Positions 1 through 5,273 of a DNA stretch of 6,897 nt are shown in pieces (the first letter of the stretch is position 1; every line of letters starts with the position of its first letter). The notes under the pieces were generated by a model that was not told the origin of the DNA, did no database searches, and was given only the letters and a program-made list of their open reading frames with translations. The DNA is from NBML01 sp029939535. GTDB lineage: Bacteria; Desulfobacterota; Desulfobacteria; Desulfobacterales; Desulfobacteraceae. Both the position numbers and the translations under genes were made by a program. The stretch covers positions 1-6,897 of the forward strand of contig JAOZST010000198.1 of assembly GCA_029939535.1 (NCBI GenBank), read 5' to 3'.

Positions 1-415
1 TATATAATGACGATTCATAACCAGAGATCATGACCATACAAGGAATTGACTTTATAACATTCAACAGCTCTATGTGCTGAGCAACGCTATATTCATATTT
101 GTAAATAGAGTAATGTTTTTTTCTGGTTTCACGCAGGTAGGGAGGATCGCAGTAAATCAGCTCTTTGCCAGTAAAAGAATATTCTTTTAGAAAAGTTATT
201 GAGTCTCCATGAATTAAATTAAAATCTATTTGATGTTTACTGGTCAATGCCCTTATTGCCTCGGAATCAATTTCTATTCCAATATTGTGCGTTGCTTTTT
301 TTTTATAACGCATAATTGCACCGCCACCTAAATGACTTTCGATATAAACATCATGGGGTGGCATAAGATTAATATATTTTTGATATGTCCCACCCTTACC
401 TCCTGCAAAATTCAT
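1..415 (-). CDS. D12-class DNA adenine methylase, N-terminal part (cut by window edge)
   Basis: The gene reads leftward from ATG at 415 and leaves the window after 138 codons without a stop. The product would transfer a methyl group from S-adenosylmethionine to N6 of adenine in DNA. Visible motifs in family order are an N-terminal GGKGG (residues 5-9, motif X-like), the SAM-binding loop HLGGGA (28-33, motif I), GIEID (46-50), HGDS (69-72) and the catalytic DPPY (90-93, motif IV). Only about 60 residues separate motif I from DPPY, so there is no long Dam-like recognition domain between them; this resembles the short phage- or island-borne D12 enzymes. The start is set by AGGAGG five bases upstream. 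GC is about 34%, well below the neighbouring genes, which suggests acquisition by transfer. A run of nine A encodes Lys38-Lys40. No restriction gene is visible, so it may be an orphan methylase, but its downstream partner would lie outside the window. Confidence 0.88.
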   Translation of the reverse strand, partial: MNFAGGKGGTYQKYINLMPPHDVYIESHLGGGAIMRYKKKATHNIGIEIDSEAIRALTSKHQIDFNLIHGDSITFLKEYSFTGKELIYCDPPYLRETRKKHYSIYKYEYSVAQHIELLNVIKSIPCMVMISGYESSLY

Positions 416-420
416 TTTTT

Positions 421-426
421 CCTCCT
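421..426 (-). promoter_or_regulatory. Strong Shine-Dalgarno for the adenine methylase
   Basis: The minus strand reads AGGAGG followed by five A and then the ATG at 415. This is a near-perfect ribosome binding site and fixes the start of the partial methylase gene. Confidence 0.85.
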
Positions 427-444
427 GTAAAAATAGTATTTATG

Positions 445-473
445 TTTATCTATCATTATACAGATGATGTCAA
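445..473 (-). promoter_or_regulatory. Sigma-70-type promoter for the adenine methylase
   Basis: On the minus strand a perfect -35 TTGACA (468-473) is followed after exactly 17 bases by GATAAA (445-450, 4 of 6 matches to TATAAT). The predicted transcript would start near 438 and give a leader of about 20 nt before the ATG at 415. A TATAAT also lies inside the spacer, but only 7 bases from TTGACA and without its own good -35. Found by eye; no expression data. Confidence 0.55.
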
Positions 474-490
474 GGAAAAATTGATATATG

Positions 491-522
491 AAAAAAAAAG
501 GAGCATAACTTTTATCGGTTAT
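491..522 (-). terminator. Possible weak terminator after the chemoreceptor gene
   Basis: On the minus strand the chemoreceptor stop codon (512-514) sits in the loop of a small inverted repeat, ATAAC (518-522) with GTTAT (505-509). Five bases later there is a run of nine T (491-499). The stem is short and AT-rich, and the gap before the T run is not typical, so termination may be inefficient and read-through into the methylase possible. Confidence 0.3.
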
Positions 523-2956
523 CATTGGGAATATCTTCGGCAGAAGGGCTGGAAGTCATATTAATATCAACATTCTCCACAGATATCTTGAAGACTCCGA
601 TCATATTACGAAGCTTACCAGATAACTCAGAAAGGTCCTGGGTATTCTTTTTCATCTGCTCACTTCTGACGGTCATCTCTTCAGATACATCATGAACCTT
701 TGAGATATCCGTTGCAATCTCCGTGGATACCTGGGAACTCTGGGCTACATTTTTATTGACATCCCCAATACCAATGGATGCCTGGCCTATATTTTCTGCC
801 ACCTCCGTGGCCGATGCAGACTGCTCTTCAATGGCAGCGGCAATGGCAGATACTATATCAGTAACCTGGGAAATAACCTTTGTAACATGTTCAACATCCT
901 TTACTGTATCATCTGTGGAGTCCTGGATCCCTTTAATTCTGTTTTTTATGTCCAGGGTGGCACCTGCTGTTTGGGCTGCCAGTCCCTTAATTTCACTTGC
1001 CACCACAGCAAATCCCTTTCCGGCTTCTCCCGCCCTGGCCGCCTCAATTGTAGCATTTAATGCCAGAAGATTTGTCTGCTCCGCTATATCTGTAATCACC
1101 TCTGTGACCTTATTGATATCCCTGGCAGATGCACCAAGCTGTATAACCCTTTTTGATGCAGTTTTTACCTTTACAGAGGCATTTTCAGACACACCTCTTG
1201 CCTTTTCACAATTTTGAGCTACTTCATTCAGGGTCTGCTTCATCTGACCTGCTGAATCAACAACACTCTCAAGATTCGCAGAGGCCTGTTCACTTGCTGC
1301 AGCCACGGAATTCATACTGGCACTCATCTCCTCTGCAGCAGCAGCAACGGAATTGGATCTGGAAGCAAGGTCTTCGGAATCCTGGGCCATTTGTTCAGAT
1401 ACCATTAAAAGTTCTCCGGATGAGGCAGTTACAGTTTCTGAGTTGGCTCCTATATCCACTACAATATTATTAAGTCTAAAAATAAAGGCATTAAACCATT
1501 TAGCAAGCTCTCCGATTTCATCCCTTGTATCAATATCAATGCGCTGGGTCAGATCTGCATCTCCCTCTGAAATCTCTTTTAAGGCTGATACAACCTGCTT
1601 AATGGGACCAATAATAATCCGTTCAAGAATAAAGGCAATTAAAACACCAAAAACCACAGCACAAAGACTGACAATGGTAATAAATGTCGTGGAACTGACA
1701 ATCTGAGCCCGCATCTGGCTATTCATTATTTCCTTTGATTTCAGACAAATGTCCTCAATGCCGGCTGCATTGGATTCCATCTGAGTTTTAGCGGTTTGCT
1801 GATTTTTCATTAATTCAGCATAATTTTTAAAGGATTGGATATAAACATTGACCACCTCTTGAATGCCGTCCAGGGGTTTTGTTTTATCCTGATCATCGAT
1901 TTTCTCCTTGATATTTGAGATGGCCTTGTCAATTGAACCTATATTTTCGATAATACTCTGGAACAATGTGTCATCTTCTGTGCGGATAAATTCTTTTTCC
2001 AGTATCCTTGTTTTTAATAGAATTTTTGCCACTTGATCTGCGCCGGAAGATAATTCCATCATCTGGCTGGAAAAGATCTGGACATCCTCAATGTAAAATT
2101 CCAGAAGCTCCTGCATTTCCTGGTGGAAAGTGATTATGGACATTTGCATGTCTTTAACTGCCTTGATAAGGGCCTGGTTATTTTCCTGGGTTTTATTTTC
2201 AAAAAAGAGAAGAGCCTTTTCAACCACAACTTCCTGGGTAACAATAATTTTACCATGGCGTTTTTTTGAAATCTCCTCAAACATCAGGGGAGTAATTTTC
2301 TTTAAATCCCTTTTAATATCACTGTGATACCCTTTCCACTGGGTCATGGTGGATACGTTGTTTACAAGGGAATCCGCAATCACCATTCTGTATCCCTTTG
2401 CCTGGAGAAAATTTTCTTTTATTTTTTCAGCATAAACCACCCGCTGCCTCATCTGGGATGTTTTAATTTCGCTTTCATCCATAAGGGCATCATATTTTGC
2501 TTTTTGTTCATCCCTTATGCCGGAAGTAATTTTCAAAGCAGCGCTGGCTTTCTGGCTCATATCCGCCATGAGAATATCTTTTTTCCCGGCCAGGGCAACA
2601 TAATCTCCAAAGGCTTTGGCATAGGTATCTGAAGTCTTCAGTATTTCCCGGGCCTGATTTTTAATTATTTTGTCTTCCGTGGTATCAACAATATTTTTTG
2701 CCTGGATTTTCAGGGTTTTGATATCTTTAACCACAGTATCAACAGCTTTGGGGTCATTGGCCAGAATAAAGTGCTTTTCATTTTGCCGGGCATCCAGGAT
2801 AAGATTAACCAGAATCTGAAACTCATTGGACGAGTCTACTTTTTTAACCACCTGGGTCAACCCCAGCCTTCCTACAAAAGCAAGCGCAATCAATAAGATA
2901 AGGATAATTACAAATCCTCCGGTTATTTTTTTTGCAAGACTAAAGTTTTTAAGCAT
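512..2956 (-). CDS. Methyl-accepting chemotaxis protein with long helical (HBM-like) sensor region
   Basis: This is an 814-residue inner-membrane chemoreceptor that would sense a ligand outside the cytoplasm and control CheA/CheW. Order of parts: a short cytoplasmic start, TM1 (about 12-33), an all-helical periplasmic region of about 385 residues (35-418), TM2 (about 420-446), HAMP (about 447-500, with GPI at 450-452 and DEIGEL at 479-484), and a coiled-coil signalling domain (about 510-790). The invariant hairpin tip is at about 626-660 (EQTNLLALNATIEAARAG). The sensor region resembles helical bimodular (HBM) domains but is longer, and two segments (56-133 and 316-393) look like copies of one module. 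There is no CheR/CheB-tethering pentapeptide at the C-terminus, which ends in a short polar tail. The start is supported by AGGGGGA on the minus strand just upstream of the ATG. The ligand cannot be read from the sequence; HBM receptors of other bacteria bind organic acids or other small molecules. Confidence 0.95.
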   Translation of the reverse strand: MLKNFSLAKKITGGFVIILILLIALAFVGRLGLTQVVKKVDSSNEFQILVNLILDARQNEKHFILANDPKAVDTVVKDIKTLKIQAKNIVDTTEDKIIKNQAREILKTSDTYAKAFGDYVALAGKKDILMADMSQKASAALKITSGIRDEQKAKYDALMDESEIKTSQMRQRVVYAEKIKENFLQAKGYRMVIADSLVNNVSTMTQWKGYHSDIKRDLKKITPLMFEEISKKRHGKIIVTQEVVVEKALLFFENKTQENNQALIKAVKDMQMSIITFHQEMQELLEFYIEDVQIFSSQMMELSSGADQVAKILLKTRILEKEFIRTEDDTLFQSIIENIGSIDKAISNIKEKIDDQDKTKPLDGIQEVVNVYIQSFKNYAELMKNQQTAKTQMESNAAGIEDICLKSKEIMNSQMRAQIVSSTTFITIVSLCAVVFGVLIAFILERIIIGPIKQVVSALKEISEGDADLTQRIDIDTRDEIGELAKWFNAFIFRLNNIVVDIGANSETVTASSGELLMVSEQMAQDSEDLASRSNSVAAAAEEMSASMNSVAAASEQASANLESVVDSAGQMKQTLNEVAQNCEKARGVSENASVKVKTASKRVIQLGASARDINKVTEVITDIAEQTNLLALNATIEAARAGEAGKGFAVVASEIKGLAAQTAGATLDIKNRIKGIQDSTDDTVKDVEHVTKVISQVTDIVSAIAAAIEEQSASATEVAENIGQASIGIGDVNKNVAQSSQVSTEIATDISKVHDVSEEMTVRSEQMKKNTQDLSELSGKLRNMIGVFKISVENVDINMTSSPSAEDIPNDNR

Positions 2957-2997
2957 GGTTTCCCCCTGGGTTGATGATTTATTATGTAAATATTTCA

Positions 2998-3027
2998 GGC
3001 TAACACCTGACAGCTGATATGGCTAAC
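2998..3027. repeat. Direct repeat GGCTAAC in the leader of the chemoreceptor gene
   Basis: GGCTAAC occurs at 2998-3004 and again at 3021-3027, start to start 23 bp, about two helical turns. The copies lie in the 114-nt gap between the HIT stop and the chemoreceptor start, 42-71 bp upstream of that start, where an activator or repressor could bind. No convincing sigma-70, sigma-54 or sigma-28 promoter was found in this gap, so the role is open. Confidence 0.25.
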
Positions 3028-3064
3028 CGCACAGGTCGAGATCATTTCATTTTTTTTACTCACC

Positions 3065-3107
3065 AATTTTTCACCCACCAATAAGGTGAAGATGAAGGTG
3101 AAAAATT
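3065..3107 (-). other. Perfect 11-bp inverted repeat over the 3' end of the HIT gene
   Basis: AATTTTTCACC (3065-3075) pairs perfectly with GGTGAAAAATT (3097-3107). Inside it a second 4-bp stem, CACC (3076-3079) with GGTG (3085-3088), stacks directly on one side and leaves an 8-nt bulge on the other. The structure includes the HIT-motif codons and the stop codon (3071-3073). No U run follows it on either strand, so it is not a standard intrinsic terminator; it could instead protect or define the 3' end of the operon transcript. Confidence 0.45.
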
Positions 3108-3394
3108 ACCTGTCCCCCACCTTTTTCAACATTAAAAAGCAGTTTATAGCCGGATTTGTCAATGCCCTGTTCCTTTGCCATATCTTTGGCAATTAAAAAA
3201 AGATCAGCCAGGATGTTTTTATCATCTTCCATTAAGTCATTAATGCTTCTAATATGCTTTTTAGGAACCAAAAGCAGATGAACCGGGGCGGCAGGATTGA
3301 TATCTTTGAACACTACATGGGAGTCATCCTCATATAAAAATTCCGTGGGGATTTCTTTGTTAATGATTTTGCAGAAAAGGCAGTCTTGGGACAT
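3071..3394 (-). CDS. hinT: HIT-family nucleotide hydrolase (HinT/PKCI type)
   Basis: The product is a 107-residue cytosolic histidine-triad protein, the usual length for the HINT branch. These enzymes hydrolyse AMP linked to amines or acyl groups (phosphoramidates, aminoacyl- and acyl-adenylates), releasing AMP. The N-terminus has the DCLFCKI motif with Cys5 and Cys8, half of the zinc site found in many family members. The central FKDINPAAPVHLLLVPKKHI (residues 29-48) is a family hallmark, and the catalytic triad HLHLHL (about 99-104) sits just before the C-terminal IGG. The start is supported by AAGGAA about seven bases upstream. The gene begins 22 nt after the sir2 stop, so it is probably the last gene of the carrier/E1/sir2 operon. 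The Gly-Gly end is normal for the family. The physiological substrate is unknown. Confidence 0.93.
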   Translation of the reverse strand: MSQDCLFCKIINKEIPTEFLYEDDSHVVFKDINPAAPVHLLLVPKKHIRSINDLMEDDKNILADLFLIAKDMAKEQGIDKSGYKLLFNVEKGGGQVIFHLHLHLIGG

Positions 3395-3416
3395 TGATTG
3401 TTCCTTTTAAAAATAA

Positions 3417-4160
3417 TTATGCATCAATTTTTTCCATGAGTTTTTCCATGAGTTTTTCCATGGCAACAGTGGCTTTATCCTGAAGAAAAATATCTGTAAT
3501 TGATCTGGTATATTCCGATGGGATAGGGTTTATTTCTATAATGGAGGCACCATTTGATTTTGCCTGCCCTGGAATCATGTTGGCCGGTGCAACCGTACCG
3601 GTTGTTCCAATGAGAATGAAACAATCAGCTTTGGTAGTTTCATTAAATGAAAGGGTCCTTGCAGGTTCTGGAATCTCTTCTCCAAAAAAAATAACATCTG
3701 GTTTTAATATTCCTCCACACCTGGAACAGGAAGGAGGCAGATAATTCAAATCAATTTCAGAAATTTTATATCTGGTCCTGCAGTTCAGGCATACAACTTT
3801 TTTCAGGGACCCGTGAAACTCATGGATGATTTTGCTTCCGGCATCCCTGTGGAGATTATCCACATTCTGGGTAATCACTGCCTTCAGCATTTTTTCTGCC
3901 TCCATCTCTGCCAGACTGTAGTGGGCTGCATTGGGTCTTATTTGTCCAAACAAATCATAAAAAAGTTCCCTGATCATTTCCCAGGATTTTTTGGTATTCT
4001 GGTTAAAAAATTGAATATCAAATATCATGGGATCATATTTATTCCAGAGACCGTTTTCCCCTCTAAAAGGAGGGATACCGCTTTCAACGGAAATTCCAGC
4101 CCCTGTAAAGGCCACGCATCGTTTCGCAGATTTCATTATTCTGGCTGCCTGGGCATACAT
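3417..4160 (-). CDS. Sir2-family NAD-dependent protein deacylase (sirtuin)
   Basis: The 247-residue product removes acyl groups from lysine using NAD and yields nicotinamide and O-acyl-ADP-ribose in the cytoplasm. Visible motifs: the NAD-binding GAGIS (20-24) with PPFRG (30-34), QNVD (98-101), the catalytic HG (His116), four zinc-binding cysteines (124, 127, 145, 148), PDVIFFGE (154-161), IGTTG (184-188) and the ribose-binding EINP (209-212). The stretch after FRG (FDIQFF, 47-52) is closer to Thermotoga-type class U sirtuins than to CobB. I do not see the Tyr-x-x-Arg pair used by CobB/SIRT5 for succinyl groups, so deacetylation is the likelier activity. The start at 4160 follows an excellent AAGGAGGG. 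The C-terminus is a tandem repeat of Leu-Met-Glu-Lys, encoded by three 12-bp units. The neighbours are the E1-like gene 44 nt upstream and the HIT gene 22 nt downstream. Confidence 0.94.
   Translation of the reverse strand: MYAQAARIMKSAKRCVAFTGAGISVESGIPPFRGENGLWNKYDPMIFDIQFFNQNTKKSWEMIRELFYDLFGQIRPNAAHYSLAEMEAEKMLKAVITQNVDNLHRDAGSKIIHEFHGSLKKVVCLNCRTRYKISEIDLNYLPPSCSRCGGILKPDVIFFGEEIPEPARTLSFNETTKADCFILIGTTGTVAPANMIPGQAKSNGASIIEINPIPSEYTRSITDIFLQDKATVAMEKLMEKLMEKIDA
3429..3464. repeat. Three 12-bp tandem repeats in the 3' end of sir2
   Basis: On the plus strand the unit TTTTTCCATGAG occurs at 3429-3440 and 3441-3452, and a third copy at 3453-3464 differs only in its last two bases. In the sir2 frame it encodes repeated Met-Glu-Lys-Leu at residues 234-244. 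A unit of 12 bp keeps the frame, so slippage would only lengthen or shorten the terminal helix by four residues. Confidence 0.85.
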
Positions 4161-4177
4161 TCGACCCTCCTTTAGAG

Positions 4178-4194
4178 CTCTTCCCGTGGAAGAG
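4178..4194. other. 7-bp hairpin between the E1-like gene and sir2
   Basis: CTCTTCC (4178-4184) and GGAAGAG (4188-4194) form a perfect stem with a 3-base loop in the 44-nt gap. It lies 5 to 6 bases upstream of the sir2 Shine-Dalgarno (about 4165-4172, minus strand). There is no U run after it in the direction of transcription, so it is more likely an RNA processing, pausing or translation-tuning element than a terminator. Confidence 0.45.
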
Positions 4195-4204
4195 TTAAAT
4201 TTGC

Positions 4205-4915
4205 CTAAACAAGATCCATTACCTCAATGCAATTGGACCACAAATCAGCAATCAATAATTTATTTCTCAGAATATCCCCCCTGTTCAAAAGCACCTTGAT
4301 ACATTCTGAAGCCTCCAGAGCAGCAACAAAAAGAGCAGTATAGGAAATATTTCCGGTTTGAGTTTCAATCCCTTTGGATGAAAGTTCTGATTTCTGGCTT
4401 CTACTGCCATAAATCAACTCATATCCTTTGTCCTGGGGATAAATCACAGTGACCTGGCCTGAGACTCCTGCAATGGCTCCTGATACCAGGGGAATACATG
4501 CCTTTTGGGCTGCTTTCTGTAAAAGAAATCTGGCATCAATTGTATCAAGGCAGTCAACCACAACGTTGGCCCCTTCTATCAGGCTGTTAATATTTGATTC
4601 ATCGGCATAGACAGCCCGTGAAAAGACCTGGACCAAAGAGTTAATCCCATTTATCCTTTCCCTTGCAGCTTCTGCCTTTGATGTTCCAACAAGGTCTTCC
4701 CTGCTTAAAAGCTGACGATTAAGATTGCTGGTGTCAAACACATCTCCGTCCACCAGTGTCAGTGTGCCCACACCAATTCTTGCCAGCATTTCACACACCC
4801 CGCCCCCAAGTCCCCCTAAACCAATCACTGCCACATGGGATCTGGCAAGGATATCCTGTTCCCCAGGGCCCAGGGTATTAAAATTTCTATCATATCGTTT
4901 TTGGTTTTGATCCAT
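4205..4915 (-). CDS. ThiF/MoeB/HesA-family E1-like adenylyltransferase, zinc-site cysteines absent
   Basis: The 236-residue product is a cytosolic enzyme that would use ATP to adenylate the C-terminal glycine of a ubiquitin-fold sulfur carrier. The Rossmann nucleotide loop GLGGLGG is at 32-38, followed by LVDGD (54-58), the NLNRQ arginine motif (64-68), Lys80 and VVDCLD (119-124). The C-terminal half keeps the helix GNISYTALFVAALEASECIK (188-207) typical of the family. The two CxxC pairs that hold zinc in MoeB and ThiF are missing: the cysteines at 41, 122, 140, 205 and 229 form no CxxC. This places it nearer HesA-like or tungsten-cofactor-associated members than true MoeB. The start follows AGGAAG at suitable spacing. 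It lies 23 nt after the small carrier gene and probably acts on it. Whether the product is molybdopterin, thiamine or another sulfur compound cannot be told here. Confidence 0.9.
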   Translation of the reverse strand: MDQNQKRYDRNFNTLGPGEQDILARSHVAVIGLGGLGGGVCEMLARIGVGTLTLVDGDVFDTSNLNRQLLSREDLVGTSKAEAARERINGINSLVQVFSRAVYADESNINSLIEGANVVVDCLDTIDARFLLQKAAQKACIPLVSGAIAGVSGQVTVIYPQDKGYELIYGSRSQKSELSSKGIETQTGNISYTALFVAALEASECIKVLLNRGDILRNKLLIADLWSNCIEVMDLV

Positions 4916-4938
4916 GAATGCTTCCTGTATTCACCATC

Positions 4939-5169
4939 CTAACCGCCTCCCACCGGGGGAAACAATCCCACCCGGTCCCTGTGCTGGAGACAATAATTCT
5001 TATCCTGTTTTTTCCCATTTATAAAAATCAGTTTGACAATCCCATGGGGGATGCCAAGAGTATCCATAAGTTCTTTAATTGTGGTTCCCTGGGGGATTTC
5101 ATAGGCTTCATTGTTTAAGGGAAGATATTTGCCCAGGGTCACAAAAAGCTTTAGGTCTATGAGAATCAT
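4939..5169 (-). CDS. MoaD/ThiS-family ubiquitin-fold sulfur carrier
   Basis: The product is a 76-residue beta-grasp protein ending in PPVGGG, the exposed C-terminal diglycine that is adenylated and then carries sulfur as a thiocarboxylate. The body fits the family: a first strand (about residues 2-10), PQGTTIKELMDTLGIP (26-41) as the helix region, a VKLIFINGK strand (45-53) and HRDRVGLFPP (63-72) before the tail. The LFPP-type tail is more like MoaD than typical ThiS, whose tails often read like SFVGGG. The start at 5169 has no good Shine-Dalgarno (only GGAAAT about a dozen bases upstream), but no other sensible start preserves the first beta strand. It is the first gene of the minus-strand run and its likely partner is the E1-like enzyme directly downstream. 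MoaD-like, ThiS-like or dedicated to a tungsten enzyme all remain possible. Confidence 0.88.
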   Translation of the reverse strand: MILIDLKLFVTLGKYLPLNNEAYEIPQGTTIKELMDTLGIPHGIVKLIFINGKKQDKNYCLQHRDRVGLFPPVGGG

Positions 5170-5189
5170 TTATATTTACTATTTCCATT

Positions 5190-5218
5190 TTGACTGATAT
5201 TAAAAGTTATTATATGAC
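5190..5218 (+). promoter_or_regulatory. Possible promoter for the unknown gene and rhomboid
   Basis: TTGACT (5190-5195, 5 of 6 matches to -35) is followed after 17 bases by TATGAC (5213-5218, 4 of 6). A weaker alternative is ATGACA (5214-5219) with TATATG (5236-5241). The region is so AT-rich that chance matches are likely. The leader before the ATG at 5274 would be about 45-50 nt. Confidence 0.3.
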
Positions 5219-5224
5219 ATAATA
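5208..5224. other. Inverted repeat in the divergent promoter region
   Basis: TATTAT (5208-5213) and ATAATA (5219-5224) form a perfect 6-bp inverted repeat around the 5-bp centre ATGAC. It coincides with the best -10 on the minus strand and the candidate -10 on the plus strand, the right place for a repressor of both directions. The AT-rich context makes a chance palindrome quite possible. Confidence 0.25.
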
Positions 5225-5237
5225 TAAAATATTTGTA
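5209..5237 (-). promoter_or_regulatory. Possible promoter for the carrier/E1/sir2/HIT operon
   Basis: On the minus strand a perfect -10 TATAAT lies at 5209-5214. The -35 at 17-base spacing (5232-5237) reads TACAAA and matches the consensus at only three positions. Transcription would begin near 5202, giving a leader of about 33 nt before the carrier ATG at 5169. Confidence 0.35.
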
Positions 5238-5273
5238 TATGAATTTAACAGAAAACAAAAGCCCCTGCAAACC

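Noticed and set aside
455..473. TTGACA with TATAAT at 7-base spacing as the methylase promoter
   Set aside because: The spacing is far too short for sigma-70. The same TTGACA pairs with GATAAA at 17 bases, which is the call I kept.
723..1706. Open frames on the plus strand opposite the chemoreceptor gene
   Set aside because: They lie antisense to strongly conserved chemoreceptor codons, their translations have no family features and they lack ribosome binding sites.
3050..3057. T8 tract upstream of the chemoreceptor as a plus-strand terminator
   Set aside because: No stem precedes it on the plus strand and no plus-strand gene ends there.
2957..3070. Sigma-54 or sigma-28 promoter for the chemoreceptor
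   Set aside because: Searching by eye for TGGCAC-N5-TTGC and for the flagellar-type consensus gave no acceptable match.
4027..4299. Plus-strand open frames opposite sir2 and the E1-like gene
   Set aside because: They overlap well-supported minus-strand genes and have no recognisable motif or start signal.
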